From: Neurospora crassa OR74A
Taxonomy: Eukaryota > Ascomycota > Sordariomycetes > Sordariales > Sordariaceae
DNA length: 64,000 nucleotides
Assembly (NCBI RefSeq): GCF_000182925.2
Contig: NC_026504.1
Location: 5,890,001-5,954,000 of the forward strand
Direction of reading: 5' to 3'
Shown here: in pieces, positions 21,591 to 35,800 of the stretch
Numbering within the stretch: the stretch's first letter is position 1
Layout: every line of letters starts with the position of its first letter
Notes under the pieces: model-generated
The model's input: only the letters and a program-made list of their open reading frames with translations
The model's database searches: none
What the model was told of the DNA's origin: nothing
Program-made: the position numbers and the translations under genes

Positions 21591-22157
21591 CCTCGAAACG
21601 GAGCCAGGGCATCTGCACTTGTGTCAACTAGATTCAAACGTGGAACTGTGGTCATACCAAGTTTGCAGGCTCGAAACCGGGCTGGCAGCATGTCTACTGC
21701 TTATATCTGGGACATTTGGTTCCACCTCTCCATCTTGGTCTCGACCTGTATCCCAAGGTCATCCTCAGCGTAGCATTGGAGGTGTTAGTGCGCGGTACGG
21801 TTCTTGACAGGCCTTGCAGGCTAACTCGGTGATGACTGATGACATTCCGTAGATCCCGTATTCCACCAAAGCTACGCCAAATCAAGACTTCCCAGCAACC
21901 AATCGTTCTTGTAGTGTGATGGCGCCTTCAATCGGATCGGACCCGCGCGTCGTTCCACGTCAGCTTCAACTCGTCACATCCAGGCAACAACCGTTCCAAC
22001 ATCCCCACTACAACCAGTCAGAAGTCACTGTATCTTCAGGGGCTACCAAACAAACACGCTTCCCCGCAATCCCAACCTCCCGTCCCATCTTCCTGGCCAA
22101 ATCTTAAAAAGACACACATCATCCACATCTCTGTTCATTTCTACGGCCAACGTCAAG
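21591..22157. other. Intergenic, promoter of AAA ATPase gene
   Basis: A 567-bp gap between the hydrolase stop and the AAA gene start. The last 100 bp are pyrimidine-rich, as expected of a fungal leader. Nothing else was recognised. Confidence 0.55.
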
Positions 22158-23692
22158 ATGGAACCCGACATGGACCACCCTCACCACCCTCCTCCCGGTC
22201 ACGGCCACCCACCGCCTCAACATGGGCACTATGAAAGGACAACCGCCGAATTCTTCAACCACGCCTCGGCCCGGCGCATCGACACACAATGCGTCATCGC
22301 CGCCACCCTCAAAAGGCAATATCCCAACCTCGAACTAACCATCGCACCCATCTACTCGGTCAACCTTCTCGGCTTCGCTGCGGCCGGCCACGCCACCATC
22401 ACCCCGCTCACCGAAGACCTCTGCTCCTCCGCCAACAAATACCCCACCAGCCTGTCCACAACATCCTACGTCCCGCCCGCCCGACGCATCGACAACTCCC
22501 CCGGCTTTTTGGTCAAGGACATCATCTTTGCCAAGTACCTCCTCAAATGGCAATCCAAGGAATTCATTCTGTACATCGTCGACGGGCGCGACGGGGCCTC
22601 GGCCTACCCGCACCTGAAGAACAACTACATCCTGGCTCCGTCGACGCACCACTCCGAGTCGCTGTTGTTGGCCGCCGGTAAATGGTCCGACTCGCTGCTG
22701 AATGAGATTTGGGTATATGATCACGGACGGTGGGAGAAGAGTCGGGAGCTGTGGGAGAGTATCCAGGGAGCGAGCTGGGAGAATGTGATTTTGGATGGAG
22801 ACATGAAGGAGGCCCTTATCCAGGATCACCTGAATTTCTTTGAGAGCAAGGAGACGTACAAAAAGTTGAAGGTGCCATGGAAGAGGGGAGTCATTTATTG
22901 GGGCCCGCCGGGGAACGGCAAGACGATCAGTATCAAGGCCATGATGAAGACGTTGTTGGATCGGGAGGATAGCGTGCCGAGCTTGTATGTGAGGAGTTTG
23001 GTTTCGGTGAGTGCCCTTTATCCATCCGTTGACCCAGAGCATGAAATGGGAAGTGCTAACAAACGTAGTACGCCGGCCCTGAATACGCCCTCTCGCAAAT
23101 CTTCCAAAAAGCCCGCCAGTTCGCCCCCTGCTACCTCATCTTTGAAGACCTCGACTCCCTCGTCACCGACAACGTGCGCTCCTACTTTCTCAACGAAGTC
23201 GACGGCCTCAAATCCAACGACGGCATCTTCATGATCGGATCCACCAACCACTTGGAACGGCTCGATCCCGGCATCTCCAAGCGTCCTTCGCGGTTCGATC
23301 GCAAGTACCTCTTCCCCAACCCGGACCTCAAGCAAAGAGTCGCGTACTGCAAGTTCTGGCAGAACAAGCTAAAAGGAAACGAGACCATTGAGTTTCCGGA
23401 TGTGTTGATCCAGAAGATTGCCGAGATTACGGATGATTTCAGCTTTGCGTACATCCAGGAAGCCTTTGTGGCGAGTTTGCTGACTATTGCGAGGGATTCC
23501 AAGGAGAAGGAGGAGATTTTGGCAAGGAGTGGGATCGAGGATGATTGGGAGAGGTTGACCCTTGGAGACTCGGATGGCAGTGATGATGGAGGTGACGGTG
23601 GAGATGAGGAGGATCTGGACAAGTATGTGCTTTGGGTTGAGATCAAGAAGCAGGTTGCTATCCTGAGGGAGGGGATTGAGCATGAGGATTGA
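22158..23692 (+). CDS. AAA-type ATPase
   Basis: Exons 22158-23006 and 23069-23692, with an intron 23007-23068 (GTGAGT...CGTAG, branch GCTAAC), in phase; 490 aa. The N-terminal 240 residues open with a His/Pro-rich stretch (HPHHPPPGHGHPPPQHGH) and then a conserved-looking domain without a name known to me. The AAA module follows: Walker A GPPGNGKT at 249-256, Walker B LIFEDLDS with Glu309-Asp310, second-region homology IGSTNHLERLDPGI with the sensor Asn, and an arginine-finger RPSRFDRKY. The Walker B order Glu-Asp, not Asp-Glu, is seen in a fungal AAA group often labelled BCS1-like or simply AAA core. The C-terminus has an acidic tract (DGSDDGGDGGDEEDLD). Its partner or substrate is unknown. 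Confidence 0.88.
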
Positions 23693-23828
23693 TGCTCGTA
23701 TTAGCCATGCATTCACGTCTACTGAAAGGGTGGACTCGAAGAGTACGGGTTTACGAAAAGTCCAGCGGGCGAACTATGTGATTGAGTACAGCTAAAGCAT
23801 AGGTACCTCTACTGCTATTACCAAGCAA

Positions 23829-26800
23829 TTACACTGACTTTTCATCATTGACCATGTCCCCAGGTTGAGCCCAATCATCCAGCAACTTCTGAAGCTCTTC
23901 GGAGGTTATCTCCATATCATTGTATTCGAAGTCAAGGCCCAGAAGCGAATCGACAAATTCGTCAGCGTTGACTACCAAGTCCGGAACCGGTGGTGGCGTG
24001 AGAGTGTCAAGAGACTCCGACGCTGATGGTGTCGTACCCGATCCACTGCCGCTCTCCCTTGGTTTGTCGTGGGAGAGATCCACTTCTGTAGTAGGTTGCG
24101 GTCGCGGGTCGTGTCCAGATGCTGGTGACTGTCGGTATACATCAAGTAACCTCGATTGCAGGTTTGATATGATTTCGACCAGCCGCGGCATTAAGCGCTC
24201 TCTGTTCTGGAAATCCTGGTCAGGCAAGCCTTCAAGCTCCCTTCGGACAATCGGAGGCATCTCTCTCCGAATGAACCTCGCATAATCCTCCAATTCGCTG
24301 CCGTCTGATTCCTCGTAATCTGTGAATTGAGAACTGTTAATAGTCTGGGTACATTATTGTAGTCACAAAAGAAGCGAAGGCTTATAGTGTTGAAGCATAT
24401 CGCTTCTATCAGCCTTATCAAAGGCTATCAAGGGTATCCGATCCACTCTAACCGTGTATATAAATATCGTGAGACTAGCTCACTCCTTTCTTCTCTTTCT
24501 TTCCTCTAACTTAATTAAACTGCCTTTCTACCGAAATGTCTTCGTTCTATCCTTCTACTTCAATAGGTTATGAGTCCGGACTGCGCGCGCTTACTACTGC
24601 GAATAAGCTAAGTTTCCTTTCCTTACTTTCTTTAAACGCGTTTGAATTTATTATTTTACGATATTTAGAAACGTTGCGCTACAGTTAAGAAATCTAAACC
24701 CTCCGAAATCTCCCTTATTTCGATAGAGGTATATAGACTCTAGAGCGCTTAAAGTATAAATATTAAAATAAGGGTTTGTGCTAAGGTAATTGTTCGTCTG
24801 CTTAATTATAGGGCTACCCTATTAAATCGAATTTATAGAGATTTTGCTTAAAATACTAAAATCTACGTTTAATATTATTAAAATTGTACTCTAAGTACAA
24901 AATCGAAGATAATAATTCGTTAAATCTATTAAGATTATTATAAGATAATTAGAAATTACTTATTTAGCTAAATTTTAATTAAAATATTTATTATAATTAT
25001 TCAATTAGAAGTATACCGGATATCGCCTACCTTATAATTTAATTTAAAAGTAACGCTACTATAGCGAAAATATATTAGAATTACTTTAAGTTTCTATTCC
25101 GATAAAATATTCGTATTAGTTTACCCTTTACTTTCGATTTATAAAATTTATTCTTGCAATATTGAGGCGTAGAAAGCCCCCGGCCGTCTTCTATACGGGT
25201 ATAGTACTATCGAATAAATATAGTTTTAGTGGTAATAAGACTTTAGTATTATAATATTCGTACTAGTATAATTTCTAGCTTCGGCTATTCTAGCCCGCTA
25301 TTGTAATTAGATATTTAAATTGCCGCGGTTTCCTTCGCTTTGCACGCAAAATTTTTTTTTTATACGCTATAAGAATTTTTAGTAATTCTAATCCCGATAT
25401 ACCCTACGTCCCTACTATTATTACTTTTTTATTTTTTATTTCTTCCCTATTTATATTATTTATACTTCCTTTACCGCTAAGCCTTATTAATATTTGGGGT
25501 TTTAAAGTTATTACTCTTCTAAATTATTTGTATTTTAGCGTTTAAGAAACCTGAATATTTAATTTATAGATTTTATACGTTGAGGATTCTATAAGTAGTC
25601 CTTAGAGTTCTAATTCTTCCGATTTTTAGAATTTTAGTAGTTTTGAGAGTAGTTTGTTAAATCCTAGAATTTTAGTAAATTCTAATAGATTATTCCCTAT
25701 TATTAAACTAGTTTCCTAATTTAATAATGTCTAGTAATAGTAATTTGTTCGTTGGAGCTAATAGTATTACTAAGTTTGGTAATAATAACGATTGGGTACG
25801 TTAGAAATAAAATATTTCGAATTATATTCGAATAGTTGGAAAAGGAGACCTTTTAGAGACCTCCGTTAAGCCGAAGCGTAAAAACGACGAGGATAATAAG
25901 GCGTATAGAGACTAAATATAAATATTGTTACGAGCGACGTGGTCACGAGAGGCAAGCTAATACGTTGATTCCAGGTCTATAGTAGAATTATAAGATGAAG
26001 AAGAAAAGAGGGAAATGTATAAAGGTGCGCCCTGCGTCTGGGGTTTTGACCTAGAGCTTGGGCGGCTTATATACGCGGCCGATACCTACCGTATCGGTTA
26101 TTGTACCGTACTACAACTAAATCCAATCCGCTAGTACTATAATATTACCCCCCCGGTATAAAAAGATTCGTCCCGAATCGTATACAACGCACTATCCGAA
26201 GCTAGATATATATAAAGTAGGCCCCCAGCTTATATCTACTAATTAGAAAACGTATAAAAAATAAAAAAAGTTCGCCGTTACTTTAGCTCGAATATAGTCG
26301 CTTTCTAAATAGAGGGGGGGTATTCTTAAGCTTTTAATTAATTAATTAATTTTAAGTCTCTATACTATTACCAACTACGCCAACTATCTACTACAATATA
26401 TTAAACAACCTACCTAGTAACTATATTAAAGTAAGCCTTTAATATACTTCTTCCTCCTAATATAGAATTATATTATTTCCTTATACTAATATACTACCTT
26501 ATATATTACATCCTTTTTTTTACTAATATATTATTATTATTATAATTTAGGTTAAATTCCTCTACTTCCGCTACTCGGAGCTAGTAGTCTAATTTCTTTA
26601 AAGGACTTAACTAATTTAAATACTTTTTATAGAATATTTTTACGAAGTACACCGAATTTTTAAAATTCTATATATTATAGTATTCCGGGTCGGGGTCGTA
26701 TCCCCTCTAATTTACCTAATATTAAAGTTTTCCGTAAAATATCTTCGACATTAGGAGTTCCTCTACTTTCTATTCGATATTATCCCCTATATATTCGCTA

Positions 26801-29800
26801 TCCAGCTCCTCGGTATATTACTTATATAGGGGGTTATTTAGGTATTTCTTTAAATAGTCCGTATAAAAAATATTAGTACTCTATTAATTTTCTAGTATAT
26901 TTAGGCGGTAAGAGTATCCGTTTATTTCTTTAATTATAAATTATTTACTAGTTAAAGGGAAGTCTAATTTATAATTAGGCCTATTAGATAGTTCGCTCCT
27001 TTTAATAATAAAGACCTTATCCTCTATATTAAAGTCGGGTATATAGTAATATTAATTTATTTACTTTATTATCCAGTTCTACGCTTTCAATATTAATTCC
27101 CTTACTTTAGTAATATATTTTTATATCTTCTTAACTATATCCTAAACATCCTTACAGTTAAACTTTTTCTATATTAATAATTGGGCGCTATTAAAGTTAG
27201 TACGTAATTCCTAATTGAGGGTACTAAGTATAAGGAATTTGCGAAGCACTTCGTAGGGTTATATCCCTCCTAGACTCTTATAAAGTATACCTATCTATAT
27301 TATATCTATAGCCGGGATAGTTTTAAACCAATTATTTTAGAAGTAGTTTATAAATAAATATAAGCGCTAATCGAAGTATTTATTTATAATCTCAACCTAG
27401 CCTATAATTTAATTGTATCCTAATAATACTAATTTCTATTTAATATTCAAGATTTTAGCCAATTCGTTAGTAAAGTCTATAATAAATTATAAACTACAGT
27501 CGGAAATAACCTCCCTCGGTAGGCTGTAAATATAATATTAATCCTTATAGTATATATATACTATATCCTTTACTATTATATTTATATAGTATAGGATAGT
27601 CTAAGTAGTTTTACTAAGTTAGTCAATTATAATTAATATATTATTAAAATTGTAATAGTCTTTTGGTATTAATTTATAGTCTATAATTAAACTATTTTAA
27701 GTATATTCTAGTACGGATAATAGATGAAATTCTCCTAGGGTCTTATTGCGAGGGATTTTCGAGGTATAGTATATTAAGTAATTTGCGATAAAGCGATCGA
27801 TATCTTCTATTATCCCTAGTTATTAATATTGGGTAGCGATTAATTATTTAGTTTTATTACGATCCGGGTAGGTAATTATAATTTTAGAATATAGTTTATA
27901 AATTACTCTAGCCTGCAATATATTTGGTAGTACTACCAATTTTCCATATTGTATTAGTATCTTGTTATAAATAATAAGTTAATACCTATTTTCCCCCCGG
28001 CGAGCTATATTTCGATAAATTTCGAATTTAATATTAGTTTTATTCTTAAGGATTAGGCGATTTATTAGGACGTAGCCTTCTAGTAGTTTATCCGTAATTA
28101 ATACCCCTTAATCCCTTAATATTCTAATAATTTTTGGATCTACTTCTATAATAACTATACTAATAGTATTAATAATTTTGGGTAGGTAGGCGTTAATAGT
28201 AGAAACCGAGCCGTCCGTATATATTAAAGAGCCGTCTTCGAAGGTTTTAAAAATACGGATCGTCTGGTAAGCTTCCTATTTTACCTTTTAGGTCTTTAAG
28301 TTTTTGGATTTCTTAGAGAGGGTATTGGCTATTTTATTGTCCTTACCTAGATAGTAGGATATAATAAAGTAATACTAAGTTAGGAATTTAATTTAACTTA
28401 TTTAACGAAGGTTTAGTAATTATTTCGTACTAAAATATTTTAATACTTTGTAGTTTATAATAATTAGGAATAGCGTTTGTAGTCCTACAAATTCCGTTCG
28501 CTAGTATTATAATACTTATATAATAACTATAAATTCTTTATTATAGATTAAATAATTATACTCTATACTATATATAGTTTCGGAGAAGAATATAATTAGC
28601 TTCTAATTACCTTCTACTTTTTGCAATAGAATGCTAATTATAATACCGTTAGAGGCGTCCGTTTTAATTTATATTAGTCGATTATACTTAAAGTAAGTTA
28701 AAATAAGCGTATTTAATAAGCGTAATTTTAATTCTTCGAATACTATTTAATAATCTTTATTCCAACTATATTCTTCCTTTTTCTTAGTAAATACTATTAA
28801 TAGCTTTACTATATAACTATAATCTTTAATAAACTTCCTATAGAAGTTATAGAATCTTAAAAAGGATTATACTCCTTTTATATTCGTTAGAATCTACCAA
28901 TCCTTTACAATAGTAATTTTTTAGGGATTTATAGTAATACCGTCCTTACTAATAATAAAACCTAAGAATTTTATTTTCTCTACATAGAATTTATACTTAT
29001 TTAAATTAGTTTGTAAGCCGGTTGCCTCCAATTTAGCTAGGACCTTTTTAATATATATTTTATATTTTTCTAAACTATTAGAAAAAATAAGAATATTATC
29101 AATATAAGCGCTATAGAAATTATTTAAATATCCTATTAAAGTATTATTAATATATCGTTAGAACGTCGACGGTCTATTAATTAATTTAAAAGGTAATACT
29201 TTATACTTATATACCCTATATCGAATATAAAATATTATTAATTCCTTATCGTTGGGATATATATAAATCCGGTAGAAGGCTTGCCGTATATTAATTTTCG
29301 TAAAAATTTTTATTTAATTAATACGTAAAATAGTTTCTTTAATAAATAGCAACGGGTATTAATCCTTCCTTATAATTATATTTAATTTATAGTAGTTTAC
29401 ATAAAAATATAAACCGTTATTAGCTTTAAGTACGAAAAGGATAGGTATAGCCTACGGGGTTGAATTACTTTTAATAAATCTTTTTACGAGAGTTTTATTA
29501 ATATATTTCTAATAAGTTTTTAGCTTATTAATTATTATTTTGTAGAAGGGACTATAGTTAAGGTCTTTAAGTCTTCCTCCTTCTAAATTAATCCTATAAT
29601 TATTTAAACAATAGTCCAGTAAGGTATTAGATTATTTCTTACTAAAGATATCGAAGTATTAGTATATATATCTAAACACCTTCTTTCTTACCCTTTCCTT
29701 AAGCTCTTCCTTATCCTCTATTATTTAGTCCTTTCGCTATTAGTCTTCGATAAATTAATTTAATTTATAGAGATTAATAATTCTAATATATTTCTATTCT

Positions 29801-32800
29801 ACGAATTTAAAGAAGGTTTTAATACTTATAATTACTAAATTATTATAATGCTTATACTAGCCTAGTCCGTCCCTCTTTAATTAATAGCATCCCTAAATAT
29901 TTTTTTTTTAATAAGGGTCTACTTTACGCTCTTCGTTTAATATTACTATATATTCCTATTGTAATAGTAATTGCTAGTCGGCCTCTTCGAGAGGTAAGTA
30001 TTAATTATAGAGCTTACGTTCTATTTTAATTAAGTCCTTATTCTCTCCCTTTTTTATTACTTTAACTTTAGATTCTTTGAACAATTTAATTAGGCGATCT
30101 ATTAGTATTATTAATTAAAGCTCTAGTTCTAGTATTTAATTAACAGTTAGTTCTAGCTCCTAAATGCAATAGTATACCTTCTTGAGGAGTAATATTTTAG
30201 CCCTCTCCTCCTACTCCTCGGCGGCCTCCTCTTCTTTTATTTAGGGAAAGATGAGATATCGGTTGGCTATATCTATTAGGATACGGTATTTCTATATCTA
30301 ATATTTGCTGAGGATTAGGTCGTAGTTTGAATTAATAATTATTATTACTTTATCGGAGAGAATACGGTTTTAAATTTAAAGAGTGCCCCTAAGGTATAAA
30401 TCGATTGTTTTACTATATTTACTATTATAATTACCTACTATATATAATTTGAAACTTCGAAGCTTCTTAATTTTAATTTAATTAATAAGACGGTTAGCGA
30501 ATACTTTATTTATAAAAATATTTCTGTTTATTCCTAAATTAATAAGTATATTAATTGTAGTTAAAGATTTTCTATTATTTATTATAGTATAGGAGGTAAG
30601 TAATACTTCCTTACTTAAATAATTGTTTAAGAAATTTATTTCTATTTTTATTTCTATTACTAATTTAATCCTTAGGAGGGAATTTATAATTCTTAAAGTA
30701 ATTAATTTTTTGGCTCTTCGGTATCCCTCTTGGCCTTGCAAACGAACTACTCAACTAGTTTGTTAATATAGTTAGAATTACTATATTTATTAGGGCAATC
30801 CTTAAAATAATAGCCGGTCTACTTATAGACAAAATACTTATTCTCTTCTAATAACTTACAAACTTCCTCCTTAAATATATTGGAAGGATACTAGTAATCC
30901 GAGTTTGAACTTTTAATTACGAATGAAGAAGAAGAGGATAAACCCTTAATTTTACTAGAAGTATTCGACGAAGAAGAAGAAGTTTTAATTTCTCTATTTT
31001 TACCCTTATCTTTCTACTTAGATTTTTATAAATACTAATTATTCTTAATATACTTCTTCGCTATACGTACGAAAGTAGTAAAGTTGATTATATTTTCTCT
31101 ATAACTGAAAAGGAGAGTATTTTGGATATCGGTCGGGAATTTCTAATTGAATTCCTACTTTTAAGTATTAATTAGGCGGTTATATTCGTTAGCTAAATAT
31201 ACGAAGGTATTATAGAAGTCCTAGAAGTTTTAATTTATTTTATATTATAATTCGTTAAATTTGAAGATAGCTTTCTCTTTGTAATTATAATTATAGTATT
31301 TATTCTTAAAATAATTAAGTAATTATTAGGAAGTTTTAAGATAATATAGGTTATTTCCTAGATAGGGCTTTAGGTTTTGGGCCGCCTTGCCGGCCGTATG
31401 ATTTTCGATATATATTTTCTTAGTTTTATTATTTATAAAATAGTTAGTATTAAATTTTAATTTATTTTAAATATAGCGATACTATATATCGAAGAAAATA
31501 GTATCCTTATTCTTTTTATTATAGAAGTATAGTAAGTCTTTTTCTTTTATTAATAATCGGCTAGTATTAGAAGTAGAGAGGTTGGAGGTTGGGGTATTTT
31601 TATATTTGTAATTATTATTAGAATTGTAGTTACTTGTATGTTATTCTAGGATTTTTTAAATAGATAAATTAATAGTAATTTTCTTCTTTTACTTTTATAG
31701 ATTTATATTTTCTTTAGTAAGGTAAATAATAATGGTATTTAAATTAGTAATTTTTCCCTCCTTTAGGGCTACTTCTATTCCTAATTCTTCTACTTAAGCC
31801 TCGATAGCAATAAGTATATCTTTAACTATAGATAGTTCGTAATATATTAAGGTAAAGTTATATTTAGTTTTATTTAATTTAATTAGTAATTTAAGGTACT
31901 TATAATATCCTTCGGAATTTAATTATTTGTAATTATAGGAGCGGTTAAGTAATAGGCTCCGGTCGTTGTACGAACTTTAGTAGTTGGAACGGGAGTAATT
32001 TTAATTTTGAGAGTTATTAATACCCTTAGTATTATTATTTATTTGGCCGTCTATAGCGGTGCCTAATTTAATGAACCCGAGGTATAATTCTTTAATTAAA
32101 TTAATATTCTTTTTATATAGCGATGCGTTTTTGTAGTGTAGTATCTATAGTTTATCCTTATAATTAGTAATTACTACGGGAGTATTGGAATTAGTTATTG
32201 TATTTTTAAAGAGAGTTACTTTCTTTTTAAATTCGAAATTTTTATTTTTGGCTAATTTCTAATAATTAAGGAAATTTATAGTATATTCGTATATTTTACC
32301 TAAATTAATATTTAAATTAATAGTAATAATTTAATATCTATATTACTAGGCGAGTACCGCTTCCGTAAGGATAGTGTATAATTTAATTTTTTAGAAGATC
32401 GCCTCTAGGTTAATAAAATCCTAGTAAATATTTTGAAATATTGGAAGGTCTACTAGTAAAGGTCCTACGTAGGATTTATTATAATATAAATAATCCAACT
32501 AATATTCCTTATTAATAGTTATCAATAGTTAGAAGGTAAACGAAGGGCTATTACTTTTTTTAGAATAATATTTTACAATCGTACTAATTTTCGTATATAA
32601 GAACTCGTATAAATCTTCTTTCTTAAAGGTATAACGAACGTTAACCATCTTTTTAGTAATTTCCTAATTAAAAAATACAATTATTTCCTTTATATTATTA
32701 GGCGCCTCTTTATTATTTAAATTAAATATATTTAACGTCCTAAATTAAGCGTCCTATTTATCTTTAATAGTAATAACGTTTAATAAATATTAGTAAAAAG

Positions 32801-35800
32801 CGTTATTCTATTTAATTACAAACTTAGGGGTAATAAAAATATTATTAATATTAAAAATAATTTACTTAGCGGTAACTTTATTTTTCTAAATTCTAATAAC
32901 CTACTTTTGAGTTTTATTAGTTTAAGTACTTACAACGGTAAATACTTTTAATATAGTATTCTACTTCTTCGGCGAGGCTTAAGCTATTACCTTTTCTTCG
33001 GGGGTATATACTATCGCGGGGTAATCTTAGCGATGCGATACGATTAGGATTGTATATAATGTAATTAGATTATTTTTTTACAGTAATAGGATATTTAATT
33101 TCCTCCTTAGAAAGTATAAGATTAATCTTATAATTATTACGAGCGACGTAGTTACGAGAGGTAAGCTAATATATTAATTCTAAGTCTATAGTAGAATTAT
33201 AAGATGAAGAAGAAAAGAGGGAAACGTACAAAGGTGCGCCCTGCGTCTGGGGTTTTAACTTAGAGCCTAGGCGGCCTATGCACGCGGCCGATGCCTGCCG
33301 TGCCGGTCATCGTGCCATGCCACGACTGGACCCAATCCGCCAGTGCCGTGACAAATATAATATAAATTTTAATTTAAGTATATTACTTTTATTATTTATT
33401 ATTATTATTTTATAGGTTGTAAATAGATTAAAGACTTTGAAGATCTATTTAAGAAACTTTAGATTATTAAATAAGCTTTTAATATCCTTTAAAAGTATTT
33501 TTACCTTAAGGGGTTTATTAATTTCGTTCGTCTTTATTACGAATTTTAAAACTTTACCTTTACGGATAATAGCGATATTTATATTTATATAAATTAGTTG
33601 CGGTAATTATCGAACAATTTACGTACGTTAAATAAGATTTGTAAGATACCAGCGCCCTTATTGAATTATAAATTTCTTTAAGGCTCTAGTAAAAAGTATA
33701 GCCTTTTTATATAGGTTTACCTTTAAAACTATAATTTATTCCCTATCTACGGAATTAATAATAGTATTATTACTTTGGTAATTACTTTCGACGATGTAGT
33801 TAAAGTTGCTACTTAAGTTGAAGAATAGTTGCGTTTTAATTAAGAGGAAAAAGTGTTATACGTAATTAAGGCTAATATAGCTAAAATTATTAAAAAAAAG
33901 AAAATTAAAGTTTTCCCTTAGGCTCCCTATTTAGTATATAGGGTCCTATTCTATAGTAATAAGTAATATTATAAGTAGTACCCGGAATTTAATTAGAAGA
34001 TCAGAAAATATATATTATAGTAATTATTTATTAAGACTACTTTTAATATATATTATACTAATAATAAGTATAAGGGTTTTAATTATTTTAATAATGCTAG
34101 GAAGTTACCTATAGTAATATTTGGGTATTATAGGGTGTAGGAGCCCTAGAGTAATACTAACGAAGAACCCCTACGTAAGTATTAATATTGGGATTAGGAA
34201 GTTCTTTATTTAACGATTTTTAACTAGCCCGGATATATTAGTACTATTTTTTCCCTTATAGAATTATTAGATATAACGGTTTTAGAATACCCTATTGTTA
34301 TTCCTCTAGTCCAATCTATATTAAGTAATTTAGTTATTATATTAGTTATAGAATATAGATTTAACATTTTTCTTAATAACCTTCGGTACTTATTCGTTTT
34401 AAATATAGGCGCTACGTATTATTTAGTGTGTTCTAATAAGGGTTTTGTATTACTACGCCCCTACAACGGTCTTCTAATTCTTAGTATTAGGAATATTGTA
34501 ATTACTCTTTATAGTATTAATATATTTAAAGTCTATATAATTGTTAATAGTAGGTCTAGCTTTTTGTTCCTAGAAAATATTTATTATATACCTAAAGTTA
34601 CTTGTAATTTTATTTTAATTTCGGCCTTGTAACGAAAAGGCTTTAATTTTACTATTTTAGCGGAAGGTTGGTTCTATAGTATATCTAGTAATAAAATTAG
34701 ATTTATTAGGATTGAGTCTAGTAGCTTCTATTATTTCAATTAGGTTATATTTACTATTCTTTAGGGCATTCGGTATACCCTTACTGCCTATTATATATTA
34801 AATAAGTATTTATAGATATAGTATAACTAGCTAATTTATTTAAGCAAGCGTAATATTAAAGAGCTTTAGAAAATATTTATTAGTATAGTACTAATCTAAA
34901 TAGCTTATATATATAAGAATTATATAGTGGGCCGTTTGAAGTAGGTACCCTATAAAGGAAAGATTTGCTACGGGATAAAGCTTCTAAAATATATTTACTT
35001 TAATATAAGTGGCTTATTTTAATATAGAGGCGTTTATAGCGAGCGTTATTGGTTATTTATTATAAACGATTTTACTTAATATTATTAAGTTTTCTTATTA
35101 GTCTATAAGTCCAACCTTTTCGACGCTTTTAGGATTTGGGCCGAGGGTATAAAACGGCCCGAACGCTAGATCTACTATATTCATCTGGATTAAGTAAGAG
35201 AGAATTCTAATAATTATTTCCGCTAATAGTATTAGAATTATAGTATTGTATTATATTATATTGCAACCGAATAATATTAATAGAATAGTATTGTAGAATA
35301 TTTAAATAGAATTTTACTAGAACGAATTACTATCCTCCTATTATAAATAGGGTTATTATTAAAATATTAGCCCTATCTACTCTAGTCTATTAATTATATT
35401 AGAAACCGATACTTCAATTTAATTATTAGTAAGACGCTATATAAGGCTTAGTTCAGGGATCGGCTCAATTTAATATATTTATATATATTTAACTCCTATA
35501 GCTTCTACTATATCTTAGATTACGAATACCATAGTAAGATATTACTCCTAGGTACTTACTGTAGGCTTCTTAGTTATAACGGCTTACACAATTATATTAT
35601 ACTTACTAATTCTAATAAAGTTTTTATTACTAATAATATTATTTTTAATAAATAATTTATATATATTATTAATATACGTATTACCTACGGCCGTCTTAAG
35701 AATTAAGGCCAACTATTAGTAGAGTTTCCTAATTATAATTTAGGGGGAGTTTCTTCTATTATATTATAGTTAAGGGGAGAATTTGAGGAGCTTATATTAA

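Larger units (their letters stand above)
25926..33353 (-). mobile_element. Ty3/gypsy LTR retrotransposon nested in the copia element
   Basis: Fossil element of 7,428 bp lying in reverse orientation inside the gag part of the copia element. LTRs of 219 bp at 25926-26144 and 33135-33353 have TGTTAC/GTGACA-type ends, flanked by the 5-bp duplication AATAT at 25921-25925 and 33354-33358. In minus orientation a G-rich polypurine tract abuts the left LTR at about 26145-26155. Minus-strand traces run from right to left: gag around 31.0-32.7 kb, a zinc-knuckle trace near 30.8 kb, aspartic protease near 30.5-30.7 kb, reverse transcriptase near 28.9-29.5 kb, then RNase H and probably integrase down to about 27 kb. 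That order (integrase after RT) is the gypsy arrangement. It is very heavily broken by RIP-type changes, beyond counting by eye. It is younger than its copia host element. Confidence 0.85.

Noticed and set aside
30478-30741. Small minus-strand frame in the AT-rich block
   Set aside because: A protease-region remnant of the nested gypsy element, not an independent gene.
34426-34632. Small open frame in the AT-rich block
   Set aside because: A surviving piece of the copia pre-integrase region, part of a fossil element and not a host gene.
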